NCBI GenBank assembly: GCA_045130275.1
Contig: JBGUPL010000011.1
Span: 1 to 22,982, forward strand
Source of the DNA: F23-D06 sp045130275
Lineage (GTDB): Bacteria > Bacteroidota > Bacteroidia > Bacteroidales > WCHB1-69
Direction of reading: 5' to 3'
DNA length: 22,982 nucleotides
A model generated the notes under the pieces. It saw only the letters and a list, made by a program, of their open reading frames with translations. It did not search any database and was not told where the DNA came from. Position 1 is the first letter of the stretch. Each line of letters opens with the position of its first letter. Positions 1 through 7,236 of this stretch are shown in pieces. Position numbers and translations under genes: made by a program.

Positions 1-734
1 CGGTCGGCTTGCTCCATCACCATCTTGGAGCCGCAAATCGCAAAGGTGTAGAAAAAATACTTCTTCTTTATTTCGGGATGTTGGTCGTATGGAGTGGGAA
101 TCTTCTCATAATGCGCCCAGTTGTCGCGGGTCATCATCAGACTCTCTCTGGAAATGCCTTCGGAATCCTCCCAATTGAGCCGTCCCATTCCGTCGTGCCC
201 GTTGTCGTCCATGTCAAAGCGAAACTCACAGTCTGGAATCCTCGCCATTTCCTGAAAATGGAGACCTTTGTCGGATGAATAATACATGATGCTGTCTACG
301 CGGAGCCAAACCTGTCCACCGGCACGTCCTACCACCCAGATTTTGTCCTGTCTCATCCGATACGGCATAGAGAGATATTCCCAAGTTTCACCTCCGTCGG
401 TGGAGCGCAAGTATTGGTTATAGTGCGAACTTGTGTCCGACGGATCGAAAATTCTGCCGAAAACGAGCACCGTGTTGGTATCGGGGCACAACACATAGCT
501 GAAATTCACCGCATCACTGTATGGGTGCGACACCCTTTTCCACGTGCTCGACATGCCGTTCGTGTGCCATACGTCATAATGGTCGCTCATCCAGATTTCG
601 CCCGAAGGAGAAACGGCGAATGAGGCCCGGTTTGTGCTAAAGTTCAGGCTTGCCTTATAGTCGCGGGGCGTGTTCTGTCCTATTGCGCTGGCCAAGCACA
701 CCAGCATCAGCAAAATGGCAACTAACCGTTTCAT
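1..734 (-). CDS. Secreted BNR/Asp-box repeat protein, 3' end outside window
   Basis: Partial gene: the reading frame runs off the left edge, leaving about 244 N-terminal residues. The start is the ATG at 734-732, followed by a clear type I signal peptide (MKRLVAILLMLVCLASAIGQ, cleavage probably near the AIG/Q junction), so the product is exported. Around residue 105 the stretch RSTDGGETWEYL is a textbook Asp-box (SxDxGxTW), and a second, degenerate copy is YYSSDKGLHF. Asp-box repeats mark beta-propeller proteins such as sialidases, Vps10/sortilin and photosystem assembly factors; the catalytic sialidase residues cannot be judged from this fragment. The gene has its own TAnnTTTG promoter at 757-764 and is separated from the upstream lipoprotein by a perfect hairpin, so it is probably transcribed alone. 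Enzyme activity is not implied; a structural or adhesive propeller is equally possible. Confidence 0.8.
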   Translation of the reverse strand, partial: MKRLVAILLMLVCLASAIGQNTPRDYKASLNFSTNRASFAVSPSGEIWMSDHYDVWHTNGMSSTWKRVSHPYSDAVNFSYVLCPDTNTVLVFGRIFDPSDTSSHYNQYLRSTDGGETWEYLSMPYRMRQDKIWVVGRAGGQVWLRVDSIMYYSSDKGLHFQEMARIPDCEFRFDMDDNGHDGMGRLNWEDSEGISRESLMMTRDNWAHYEKIPTPYDQHPEIKKKYFFYTFAICGSKMVMEQAD

Positions 735-756
735 AAAATCGACGTGTTTCAATGGG

Positions 757-764
757 CAAAAATA
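757..764 (-). promoter_or_regulatory. Bacteroidota -7 promoter element for the BNR protein
   Basis: On the minus strand the sequence reads TATTTTTG, an exact TAnnTTTG match, 23 bases before the ATG. No convincing -33 TTTG was found at the usual 19-21 base spacing. Confidence 0.6.
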
Positions 765-779
765 CATTTTTTTACACAA

Positions 780-808
780 CAAGTGCTGGCGCAATGCGCC
801 AGCACTTG
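780..808 (-). terminator. Perfect 14-bp hairpin after the lipoprotein operon
   Basis: CAAGTGCTGGCGCA and its exact reverse complement are separated by one base. The hairpin lies 59 bases downstream of the minus-strand stop at 868 and just upstream of the next promoter. Read on the minus strand, the stem is followed by TTGTTGTGT, a weak U-rich tract. A terminator is the simplest reading; an operator or a dispersed palindrome is possible. Confidence 0.5.
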
Positions 809-867
809 ACTATTCACCAAATTCAATAATAAGCCGGTAAGAAGAAAATCTCTTGACCGATCTTAGG

Positions 868-1443
868 CTATGCCGTCACAGCGTCGCGATGGAACACCAA
901 CGGGAAATTGATGGTGGTGTCTTCGTCCTCAGCGTTGGCGAACATCATATTGATCGTGATGGTATCAGCAGCGTCATCGTAAGTGAAGACAATCTGATAG
1001 TTGATGGGGTTGCCGTTCTCGTCATTACCGACGGCGGTCAGGGTGCCAGTATGGGTGCTGCCGTCATAAACGTAAGCAAGATCCATGTTCTCAATTTCTT
1101 CGTTGGTATAGCCACCAGCCATTTCAACCACATTAATAACACTCATGTTGTCGCCAAAGGAAATATGAGCATATTCATTGTCGAAGTTGATGTGGAATGT
1201 CATAGTGGAGTCAAAACCTTCGGGGAATTGGCAACCATAGTCGCTGAGAGTCGTGCCGGTCATGGCATAAATCAGATCGCCGAGGGAGAAGTTCGCCGTC
1301 CAGTCAGTACCGATAAGATCGGAAGTGACAGCCACTCTGGGGGTAGCCCCGTTGTTCTCGTTAGGAGTGATGGGGTCCTTCTGACAAGATACCATGCAGA
1401 ACGTGATGGCGATGAGCGCGATTGCAAAAATGTTTTTCTTCAT
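868..1443 (-). CDS. Beta-rich lipoprotein of unknown function
   Basis: 191-residue protein with a lipoprotein signal (MKKNIFAIALIAITFCMVSC), the Cys at position 20 being the likely lipidated residue; an envelope location is therefore expected. The mature part begins with a short polar linker (QKDPITPNENNG) and continues as alternating hydrophobic/polar strands, with segments such as TMTFHINFDNEYAHISFG and YQIVFTYDDAADTITINMMF that suggest a small beta-barrel of the lipocalin-like kind. It ends with FPLVFHR, comparable with the final strand (YQLQFERE) of the lipoprotein encoded upstream. It lies 107 bases after that gene on the same strand and may be the last cistron of the sigma-factor operon. 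The leader between the two is AT-rich and holds no exact -7 element, though TAGTTTTC at 1526-1533 is a one-mismatch candidate. No specific function can be assigned. Confidence 0.8.
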   Translation of the reverse strand: MKKNIFAIALIAITFCMVSCQKDPITPNENNGATPRVAVTSDLIGTDWTANFSLGDLIYAMTGTTLSDYGCQFPEGFDSTMTFHINFDNEYAHISFGDNMSVINVVEMAGGYTNEEIENMDLAYVYDGSTHTGTLTAVGNDENGNPINYQIVFTYDDAADTITINMMFANAEDEDTTINFPLVFHRDAVTA

Positions 1444-1550
1444 ACTTTTTGATTTTTACTTTGATTATTTAATTTAATTGATTTGATTTTGAATGTCTCT
1501 ATTGTAAGAACGTGCCGAGAGAACGGAAAACTACAAGCGTGATTATTTTT

Positions 1551-2351
1551 TTATTCTCTCTCAAATTGCAGTTGATAGAGGTAGTCTCCCTCTTCCGTTC
1601 CGAGGGCAGCGCGGGAGATAATCATGGTGTTGTCGGTGATCCAGTTGACATCCCAACTTCCGCCGCCATCCGGGAGAAGCTCGCTGTCAAGTCTGCCGTC
1701 GCCGGAAAGCGTCCACGTGGAGCTGTCCGTAACGGTGGTGCCGTCCATCCCGTTGAACGTCAGCGTCACAGTGCCGTCGTCATAGAAGGTATAATACATA
1801 GACCCGCCGCCATCCTCGGGAACGTACAGGTCGCTGCCCGTCAAGGCACCGTTTGGGTCGATGTGGCTAACCACTGAGCAGATGAAATGCCACGTGCCGA
1901 TGACACTCACCGACGTGCTCGAGGACGGTGCTGAAGCGTATGCCATGCCATTCCAGGTGCCGTTGTTGTAGGAAACCACCACGGTGAGCCCTTCTTTCTC
2001 CCGCTCCCTCATCCAGGCTTTCATCGCGTCACGATCCGTGGTGCTGAACGTTACGGGAGCCTTGCTGCCACGCAACCCCTTGTTCTGAAGATACGTGGTT
2101 TGGCTCATATTGAAGAACGTCACTGTCTGGCCGTTCTGCGCCTGGGTGCAAAGAACATCTAAAAGGGCGTCCCACTCGCCTTCCGTTTTCAACGTCTGGC
2201 GGTTTTCGGTTTGCCCCACCTTGTAAACGATGACACGTTCTTTGGGTTCGTTGTTGCCTTCATTGCCTCCGGGTGTGGGTTGTCTCTCACACGCAGCGAA
2301 GATCAATGTCCATACCGCTGCTAAAGCGGCGAATCTCAGTATTTTATTCAT
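1551..2351 (-). CDS. Lipocalin-like lipoprotein in the sigma-factor operon
   Basis: 266 residues from the ATG at 2351; the open frame extends two codons upstream only to a TTG, which is less likely as a start. The N-terminus MNKILRFAALAAVWTLIFAAC is a lipoprotein signal with Cys at about residue 21. A polar Gly/Asn/Glu linker follows, then a mixed alpha/beta domain (about 40-145) containing DRDAMKAWMREREKEGLTVVV, and from about 150 a beta-rich domain. That domain has the pattern IGTWHF, YYTFYDDGTVTLTF, STWTLSGDGRL and YLYQLQFE, typical of lipocalin-like small-molecule-binding domains in Bacteroidota lipoproteins. It starts 8 bases after the stop of the preceding cistron, so it is very likely in the same transcript as the ECF sigma gene. 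The ligand is unknown; the lipocalin assignment rests on strand pattern only. Confidence 0.8.
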   Translation of the reverse strand: MNKILRFAALAAVWTLIFAACERQPTPGGNEGNNEPKERVIVYKVGQTENRQTLKTEGEWDALLDVLCTQAQNGQTVTFFNMSQTTYLQNKGLRGSKAPVTFSTTDRDAMKAWMREREKEGLTVVVSYNNGTWNGMAYASAPSSSTSVSVIGTWHFICSVVSHIDPNGALTGSDLYVPEDGGGSMYYTFYDDGTVTLTFNGMDGTTVTDSSTWTLSGDGRLDSELLPDGGGSWDVNWITDNTMIISRAALGTEEGDYLYQLQFERE

Positions 2352-2359
2352 ATCCAAAG

Positions 2360-2767
2360 TTATTTTTCTTGTTTCATATTATTCAGTTGATAATCGAGGA
2401 GCGCATCGTACTGCGCTTCGGTGTTGAGGCGGTAGAAGGCCACCGTGCGCCGTGCATGGGAGGCCACCACGCGCAAAACAGGGGTGCCCGTCCATTTCAC
2501 CCGTTGTGCCGGGTTCCCGGTGTTGCCCAACCAACTCACCGTACCGTCCTCGCTTTTGATATTCAATTCTTTGGCCAGCTGTTGCCAAGCAGCCTCGTCA
2601 TCGGCGACCACAAGCACCACATCAACACGTTGAGTTTCGCTGAGTTTAAAACCGTTCACCTGCGCCACGGCGAGATTCTTCCGCGAGGCGTAGTTCTTGT
2701 AGAGGTCGCTTTGCGACATTGCCGCTATCGGGAGCAGCATCATGAGTATGATAATCAGTCTTTTCAT
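2360..2767 (-). CDS. Small secreted DUF4252-like protein
   Basis: 135 residues starting at the ATG at 2767, whose A is also the last base of the TAA stop of the upstream cistron (TAATG arrangement), which indicates translational coupling. The signal peptide is MKRLIIILMMLLPIAAMSQ, with cleavage after the SQ region and no lipobox, so a periplasmic or secreted protein is expected. The mature part begins with DLYKNYASRKNLAVAQVNGF and continues as a compact alpha/beta domain of about 115 residues. This layout (signal peptide, LYKNYAS..., one small domain, directly behind an ECF sigma and a one-pass membrane protein) resembles DUF4252 proteins that follow sigma factors in Bacteroidota. The family assignment is from memory and context and is tentative. 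Confidence 0.7.
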   Translation of the reverse strand: MKRLIIILMMLLPIAAMSQSDLYKNYASRKNLAVAQVNGFKLSETQRVDVVLVVADDEAAWQQLAKELNIKSEDGTVSWLGNTGNPAQRVKWTGTPVLRVVASHARRTVAFYRLNTEAQYDALLDYQLNNMKQEK

Positions 2768-3042
2768 TATTCCATCAGCATTTCTGCGGCCAAGGAGGCC
2801 CATTGCGCATCGGCAGTGCCGACACGGTTACAATACACTTTCTCGTAGTTTTGGGGCTGAGGCTGGCGTTGCAAGAGGGTGTGCAGCGAAACGGCCACCG
2901 TCACCACAAGCACCAACGACGTCACCACCGTGGCAATGCGTCTTTGTTTCCGTTGCCATGCGGGGTACTCCGCCGCCAACCGTTGACCGTAGCTTTCCGC
3001 TTCGGCCCGTTGCCATAATTCGTCAAATTCGTTCTCTGTCAT
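2767..3042 (-). CDS. One-pass membrane protein, candidate minimal anti-sigma factor
   Basis: 91 residues: a charged N-terminal part of about 36 residues (MTENEFDELWQRAEAESYGQ onward, two amphipathic stretches rich in Glu, Arg and Gln), one membrane segment at about 37-58 (IATVVTSLVLVVTVAVSLHTLL), and a short C-terminal tail of about 33 residues with one Cys. Its start overlaps the end of the ECF sigma gene by four bases (ATGA), so the two are translationally coupled. A cytoplasmic helical segment followed by one membrane span directly behind an ECF sigma gene is the classic position of an anti-sigma factor. The soluble part is much smaller than a canonical zinc-binding anti-sigma domain and lacks the HxxxCxxC motif. 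The anti-sigma role is inferred from position and topology. Confidence 0.75.
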   Translation of the reverse strand: MTENEFDELWQRAEAESYGQRLAAEYPAWQRKQRRIATVVTSLVLVVTVAVSLHTLLQRQPQPQNYEKVYCNRVGTADAQWASLAAEMLME

Positions 3043-3506
3043 ATATCCATTGATTTTCGTAATTTCTCCTTGATTCGCACTAACCTCACACTCACGTTCT
3101 TCTCCGTCATCCCCACGCGTTCGCCAATCTCCTTGTAATCGTAACCTTCTAACTGCAAGCGCACTATGGATCGGTCAGGTTCGTCCAGCAGGGCGATCCG
3201 CTCATGCAGTTCGCGGATCATGGTGCGGTCTTCGTCGGCGACCTCGTATCCTTCCGGCAATGCCTCCGTTTCTTTTTCCCTCCGCAAGCAGTCGATGATT
3301 TTATTTCTTCCGATTTTCCAGATCAACGCCGTTTGGGGCACTGCGGAAAGGGAAAGCAGACGTTCGCGGTCGCGCCATAACATCACGGTGACCTCCTGCA
3401 ACAGGTCGTCAACCTCCAACCCCCGACGGCTGTAATGTCGGCAGAGCGAGAAGAGCAACCCCCTATGGCGGTGGAGCATGGCCTCAAAAGGATCCTGTGG
3501 TCTCAC
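3039..3506 (-). CDS. ECF-type RNA polymerase sigma factor
   Basis: 155 residues if the GTG at 3506 is used; an ATG nine codons further in (3479) would also leave region 2 intact, so the start is uncertain. Region 2 runs from LHRHRGLLFSLCRHYSR through DDLLQEVTVMLWRDR (the DLLQEvxxxLWR core-binding motif) to LIWKIGRNKIIDCLRR. Region 4 is IALLDEPDRSIVRLQLEGYD, then YKEIGERVGMTEKNVSVRLV and RIKEKLRK, the helix-turn-helix that reads -35 sequences. The gene heads a compact minus-strand cluster (4-base overlap, 1-base overlap, 8-base gap, 107-base gap) ending in two lipoproteins, and is divergent from the threonine aldolase gene. Autoregulation and control by the following membrane protein are typical of ECF systems and are inferred here. 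The 84-base divergent region holds only a degenerate -7 (TAGTATTTG) for this gene. Confidence 0.92.
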   Translation of the reverse strand: MRPQDPFEAMLHRHRGLLFSLCRHYSRRGLEVDDLLQEVTVMLWRDRERLLSLSAVPQTALIWKIGRNKIIDCLRREKETEALPEGYEVADEDRTMIRELHERIALLDEPDRSIVRLQLEGYDYKEIGERVGMTEKNVSVRLVRIKEKLRKSMDI

Positions 3507-3561
3507 AATAGTAATAACGCAAAAACCAAGCCAAATACTACATCGGGGTGAAAAAAAATTT

Positions 3562-3569
3562 TACCTTTG
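3562..3569 (+). promoter_or_regulatory. -7 promoter element for threonine aldolase
   Basis: TACCTTTG is an exact TAnnTTTG match, 21 bases upstream of the ATG, preceded by an A/T tract. No -33 TTTG is evident. Confidence 0.65.
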
Positions 3570-3590
3570 CCGCCATAAATTCCTACCACG

Positions 3591-4601
3591 ATGAGATCAT
3601 TCGGAAGTGACAACCATTCGGGAGTGCATCCCGCTATATTAGAGGCTATTGCAGCCTGCAACGTTGACCATGAAATTGCCTACGGCGACGACACCTGCAC
3701 CGCCCGTGTGCGGGAGATTTTCAAGGAGCAGTTCGGTCCGCAGGCGGAAGTCTTCCCTGTCTTCAACGGCACCGGCGCCAACGTGGTGGCCCAGCGCGCC
3801 TGCGTGCGGCCGTTCAACAGCATCCTCTGTGCCGAAACCGCCCACATCGCGGTCGATGAGTGCGGTGCGCCCGCCTTCATGACTGGCGCTTCATTGGTGA
3901 CCATTCCCACGCCCGACGGCAAGCTGACGCCGGAGCTCATCCGCCCGCACCTCACCAACTGGGGCTTCGAACACCACTCGCAACCCAAGTCCGTCTATAT
4001 CTCGCAGTGTTCGGAACTCGGCACCGTCTATTCCTGCGAGGAGATCCGCGCCATCGCCGACCTCATCCACCCGCACGGCATGTACCTGCATGTGGATGGC
4101 GCCCGCATTGCCAACGCAGCGGTGAAGCTCGACAAGACGTTCAAAGAGATGACCACCGACTGCGGCGTCGATGTCGTCAGTTTCGGCGGCACCAAGAACG
4201 GGATGCTGATGGGCGAATCGGTCGTGGTGCTGAACCCCGAACTGGTGCCCGAGCTCAAGTATCACCGCAAGCAGTGCGCCCAGCTCAGCTCCAAGATGCG
4301 CTACCTCAGCGCCCAGTTCATCGCCTACTTCGAGAATGACCTGTGGAAGAAAAACGCCACGCACGCCAACGCGCAGGCGCAGAAGCTCCGTCAGCGCATT
4401 ATTGACATTCTTGGCGACGTTTTCACCCAGCGCACCGACTGCAACATCCTGCTGCTCAAGCTCCCGCGCCCCGTCGCCGACCGCCTTGCGCAGACTACCT
4501 TTTTCTACTACTGGAACGAGGCCGAGGATGAAATCCGTCTCGTGACTTCTTGGGACACTACCGACGAGGACATCGAGAGCGTGGTGGCGGCGTTGTCTTA
4601 A
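3591..4601 (+). CDS. ltaE: Low-specificity L-threonine aldolase (PLP-dependent)
   Basis: 336 residues, normal for the fold-type I threonine aldolase/beta-eliminating lyase family. The enzyme cleaves L-threonine and L-allo-threonine to glycine and acetaldehyde in the cytoplasm. The N-terminal SFGSDNHSGVHPAIL is the typical opening with the SDN motif. AYGDD, then FNGTGANVVA and AETAHIAVDECGAPAF follow in the expected order. MYLHVDGARIANA holds the Asp that contacts the pyridine nitrogen, and DVVSFGGTKNG holds the PLP-binding lysine (about residue 202). ELGTVYSCEEIRAIADLIH and the C-terminal small domain (RLVTSWDTTDEDIESVV) are intact. The gene stands alone with its own promoter and is divergent from the sigma operon. 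The specificity label is family-based. Confidence 0.93.
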   Translation: MRSFGSDNHSGVHPAILEAIAACNVDHEIAYGDDTCTARVREIFKEQFGPQAEVFPVFNGTGANVVAQRACVRPFNSILCAETAHIAVDECGAPAFMTGASLVTIPTPDGKLTPELIRPHLTNWGFEHHSQPKSVYISQCSELGTVYSCEEIRAIADLIHPHGMYLHVDGARIANAAVKLDKTFKEMTTDCGVDVVSFGGTKNGMLMGESVVVLNPELVPELKYHRKQCAQLSSKMRYLSAQFIAYFENDLWKKNATHANAQAQKLRQRIIDILGDVFTQRTDCNILLLKLPRPVADRLAQTTFFYYWNEAEDEIRLVTSWDTTDEDIESVVAALS

Positions 4602-4804
4602 AGACAATTGTGTTGGTTGTATCCCTTTGCATTTACAGCATCACAGATGAAAAACGAAAAAAAATCAACTTGACTGCAACCATTCGTCTTTTTTGCGTCA
4701 TATCTTCAGACAAATCTTTTTCCCAGTGATGTCAATCGGACTTCGCATCACCACCGGAAAAGTGTAAATTATCTGAGATAGAAGTTCCGACAAAAAACAA
4801 AAAA
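4602..4804 (+). other. Intergenic stretch without recognisable gene
   Basis: 203 bases between the threonine aldolase and the first FISUMP gene. It contains A-rich and T-rich tracts (about 4648-4720) that could form a weak imperfect stem, but no clear terminator and no exact TAnnTTTG element. The promoter of the FISUMP gene was not identified. Confidence 0.5.
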
Positions 4805-6178
4805 ATGAAAAAAGCTCTGTTTTTAACAATCTTGTTGACAACCTGTATTTCGACTTTTGCGCAAACAGTGACATTGACTTTCTCCGGCAAGGATGAGTCA
4901 AATCGCTATGTGCGTATAGACAGCGTTATCGTGGAAAACCTCACAAAAGGCTGGCAAGAGGTGTTGGTCTATCCTGACACGACTTTAACGATGACTGTTT
5001 CCAGCGGCGATGGCATAGCCATATTGGATGCCCCCCTGAAATTGTCGCCAAACAATCCGAACCCGTTTGACGGCACCACATTCGTGAATGTCAACTTGTC
5101 CGAATCGGACAATTTAGGGGTGGAGATCACAGATATTGCCGGACGTGTCCTGTTATCGGAACAGTACAAGTCCGTACAGCCCGGTTCCCATCTTCTACGT
5201 ATCACTCTCGCAAAATCTGGGGTTTACCTCTTGAGAGCACGCATCAAAGGCCAGACGGCAGCTGTGAAAATGATAAACCGCAGCGATGGCGGCGAAAATA
5301 CGATTGCCTTTTCAGACAAAGGCGGTTTCCCTTATGCCACCCTCCAAGAAAAAACAGGATTGAAAGGTGTCTCCGACAAACCGTTCAACATCGGCGATGA
5401 GATGAAATTTCTCGCCTATGCCACCATCTACGGAATGGGGCTGCAAAGCGGTCCAATCGTCCAAACCCAGGATGCCACCCAAGATTTCCTTTTCACTTTC
5501 GTCTCCGGAATCCCTGCCGGCGATGGTTTGCCGTGCTCTTCCGAGGCCTCTGTGAGTGATTATGACGGGAATGTCTATAACACCGTTCAAATCGGGCAGC
5601 AGTGCTGGCTGAAAGAGAATCTGAAGACCACGCATTTCAGCGACGGAACGGCTATCTCGCAAGGGTCAACCTCCGTTAGCAGCACCACGGCCATGTATTA
5701 TGACAATCAGTCATTAGGACATTTATACAACTGGCCTGCGACGGTGCGCGGCGGCGTTGACACTTTGTCTGGCCATGTACAAGGAGTGTGCCCGACAGGA
5801 TGGCATGTCCCGAGTTATGATGAATGGAATGCGCTGATTTCATACGTGCAATCCCAGCCCGCCTATTTCTGCGACAATAACAGCAACAGCATTGCCAAGG
5901 CACTGGCCAGCACCAACTCCTGGAACACTACCACAAACTCATGCGCGGTAGGCAACAACCCAGAGTCAAACAATGCGACCGGGTTTTCAGCCCGTCCCGC
6001 AGGAGCTTTTGTCTATCAGATAGTTTATCTATGGAACCAAACAAGCTTTTGGAGTTCAACGGAACACGAGGACGAGTCCATGGCCAGGCGCATAGGTATT
6101 TCGTATTATGTTCCTAACATATCATTGAGCGCGTTTGACAAATGGGCCGGTTTCAGCGTCCGCTGTCTCAAAGATTAG
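4805..6178 (+). CDS. Secreted FISUMP-domain protein with N-terminal sorting-like domain (paralogue 1)
   Basis: 457 residues. The signal peptide is MKKALFLTILLTTCISTFAQ. Residues about 21-65 form a short beta module (RIDSVIVENLTKGWQEVLVY). Residues about 78-160 form a beta-sandwich opening LSPNNPNPFDGTTF and continuing VEITDIAGRVL and GSHLLRITLAKSGVYLLRAR, closely resembling FlgD-Ig/T9SS type A sorting domains, which normally sit at the C-terminus. A further beta stretch runs to about 235. From about 240 to the end is a FISUMP domain (Fibrobacter succinogenes major paralogous domain): DYDGNVYNTVQIGQQCWLKE, then NLKTTHF, CPTGWHVPSYDEWNALI, ATGFSARPAG, FWSSTE and FSVRCLKD. No C-terminal sorting signal follows. 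It shares its whole architecture with the protein at 9656-11329. FISUMP proteins are thought to be surface or secreted; the function is unknown. Confidence 0.88.
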   Translation: MKKALFLTILLTTCISTFAQTVTLTFSGKDESNRYVRIDSVIVENLTKGWQEVLVYPDTTLTMTVSSGDGIAILDAPLKLSPNNPNPFDGTTFVNVNLSESDNLGVEITDIAGRVLLSEQYKSVQPGSHLLRITLAKSGVYLLRARIKGQTAAVKMINRSDGGENTIAFSDKGGFPYATLQEKTGLKGVSDKPFNIGDEMKFLAYATIYGMGLQSGPIVQTQDATQDFLFTFVSGIPAGDGLPCSSEASVSDYDGNVYNTVQIGQQCWLKENLKTTHFSDGTAISQGSTSVSSTTAMYYDNQSLGHLYNWPATVRGGVDTLSGHVQGVCPTGWHVPSYDEWNALISYVQSQPAYFCDNNSNSIAKALASTNSWNTTTNSCAVGNNPESNNATGFSARPAGAFVYQIVYLWNQTSFWSSTEHEDESMARRIGISYYVPNISLSAFDKWAGFSVRCLKD

Positions 6179-6212
6179 CGCAGCGTCTTCTGCTTCGTGT
6201 TGCCTAAAATTG

Positions 6213-6220
6213 TATCTTTG
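6213..6220 (+). promoter_or_regulatory. -7 promoter element for the NAGPA-type gene
   Basis: TATCTTTG, an exact TAnnTTTG match 23 bases before the ATG at 6244. The position argues against a start at the upstream in-frame TTG (6232), which would leave almost no leader. Confidence 0.65.
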
Positions 6221-6243
6221 CTGCGTCCTTTTTGGTATGCGGA

Positions 6244-7110
6244 ATGAAGAAACGAATAGCCATAATCCTGTTATCCCTCACTCTCGCTCTGTGCCTCCAC
6301 GCGCAGCGAGACTCCTTGGCGTTCATACACGGGAACTGGCAGACCGACACCCTCGACGGCATGGTGCTGAAACAGTGCCGGTTCGAGGGACAGCAATTGT
6401 TCGCCTCGAACCAGCAGATTTTCGTATTGGAAATCCCTGATACCGCGCACTATACGTTGGCGTTCGCGCAAGAGCCGCGCCGCACGAAGACCTCCGAGAT
6501 GGCCCGCAAGCACGGGGCGGTGGCAGCTATCAACGGTTCGTTCTTCGACATGGACCAACACTTCCCCGTCTGCTACCTGCGTATCGACAGCGTGGAACTC
6601 GGGGAGAACACGCCCGGCAAGGACACCGTGAACCGCAAATACTACCAATACGGCACGCTCTGCCTCCTTGGCGACAGCGTCTTCATCCTGAAGACCGACT
6701 CGTCGCGGCATTGGGAGGAGGCGCTACCCTACCCCGACATCATGACCGCTGGACCGCTCTTGATCTGGCACGACACGCTGCAGTACATGCGCGACGACCG
6801 CACCTTCGTCACCAACCGCCACAACCGCACTGCCGTGGGCATCCGCGACGATGGCACTGTTTTGCTGCTTGTGGCCGACGGCCGCCACAAGCAGGCTGAA
6901 GGTCTGTCACTCACGGAGTTACAACAGATTTTCCAATGGCTCGGCTGCCGCGACGCCCTCAACCTCGACGGCGGCGGCTCCACCACCCTCTTCCTGAACG
7001 TCAACGACCATCAAGGCATTCTCAACTGTCCCTCCGACAACGGCCGCTTCGACCACGAAGGCGAACGCGGCGTTTCGAATGCAGTGCTGATAATGAAGAA
7101 TGAAGAATGA
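6244..7110 (+). CDS. Exported NAGPA-type phosphodiester glycosidase
   Basis: 288 residues from the ATG at 6244, chosen because a signal peptide (MKKRIAIILLSLTLALCLHAQ) starts there. The domain belongs to the NAGPA family (phosphodiester alpha-N-acetylglucosaminidase-like, formerly DUF2233). Motifs occur in the expected order: AVAAINGSFFDMD (about residue 98), PDIMTAGPLLI (about 165), RTAVGIRDDGTVLLLVADGR (about 195), the helix SLTELQQIFQWLGCRDA, and the hallmark LNLDGGGSTTLFL (about 238) followed by RGVSNAVLI near the end. Relatives cleave sugar-phosphodiester bonds, in bacteria probably on cell-wall or envelope glycans; the substrate here is unknown. The final codons and stop lie inside a 7-bp tandem repeat (7092-7116). 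The length is normal and the gene looks intact. Confidence 0.9.
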   Translation: MKKRIAIILLSLTLALCLHAQRDSLAFIHGNWQTDTLDGMVLKQCRFEGQQLFASNQQIFVLEIPDTAHYTLAFAQEPRRTKTSEMARKHGAVAAINGSFFDMDQHFPVCYLRIDSVELGENTPGKDTVNRKYYQYGTLCLLGDSVFILKTDSSRHWEEALPYPDIMTAGPLLIWHDTLQYMRDDRTFVTNRHNRTAVGIRDDGTVLLLVADGRHKQAEGLSLTELQQIFQWLGCRDALNLDGGGSTTLFLNVNDHQGILNCPSDNGRFDHEGERGVSNAVLIMKNEE

Positions 7111-7116
7111 AGAATG
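7092..7116 (+). repeat. Heptamer tandem repeat (AATGAAG x3.6) across a stop codon
   Basis: Three exact copies of AATGAAG plus AATG. The stop of the NAGPA-type gene (TGA 7108-7110) is formed inside the third copy, so the last residues, MKNEE, are encoded by the repeat. Confidence 0.85.
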
Positions 7117-7123
7117 TTGCATT

Positions 7124-7165
7124 TAGCCAATAGCAAATAGCCAAAAGCTAAAAGCAAAAAACAAA
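7124..7165 (+). repeat. Degenerate heptamer tandem repeat, AANAGCN family
   Basis: Six units of seven bases: TAGCCAA, TAGCAAA, TAGCCAA, AAGCTAA, AAGCAAA, AAACAAA. It lies between the NAGPA-type stop and the GlsB promoter. Rotated, the consensus is AANAGCN, which matches the tract at 17456-17483 read on the opposite strand. Confidence 0.8.
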
Positions 7166-7194
7166 ATCAACGTGCAATGTCAAATTTATTTTTG

Positions 7195-7202
7195 TACTTT
7201 TG
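7195..7202 (+). promoter_or_regulatory. -7 promoter element for the GlsB-like gene
   Basis: TACTTTTG, an exact TAnnTTTG match 34 bases before the ATG at 7237. It rules out the upstream in-frame start at 7177. Confidence 0.65.
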
Positions 7203-7236
7203 CCCCATCATTTATTTTTCACCAAAATCTAAAGCT

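Noticed and set aside
3891..4607. 238-codon minus-strand frame over the threonine aldolase gene
   Set aside because: Shadow of a clearly conserved plus-strand enzyme in GC-rich coding sequence; no promoter and no recognisable domain.
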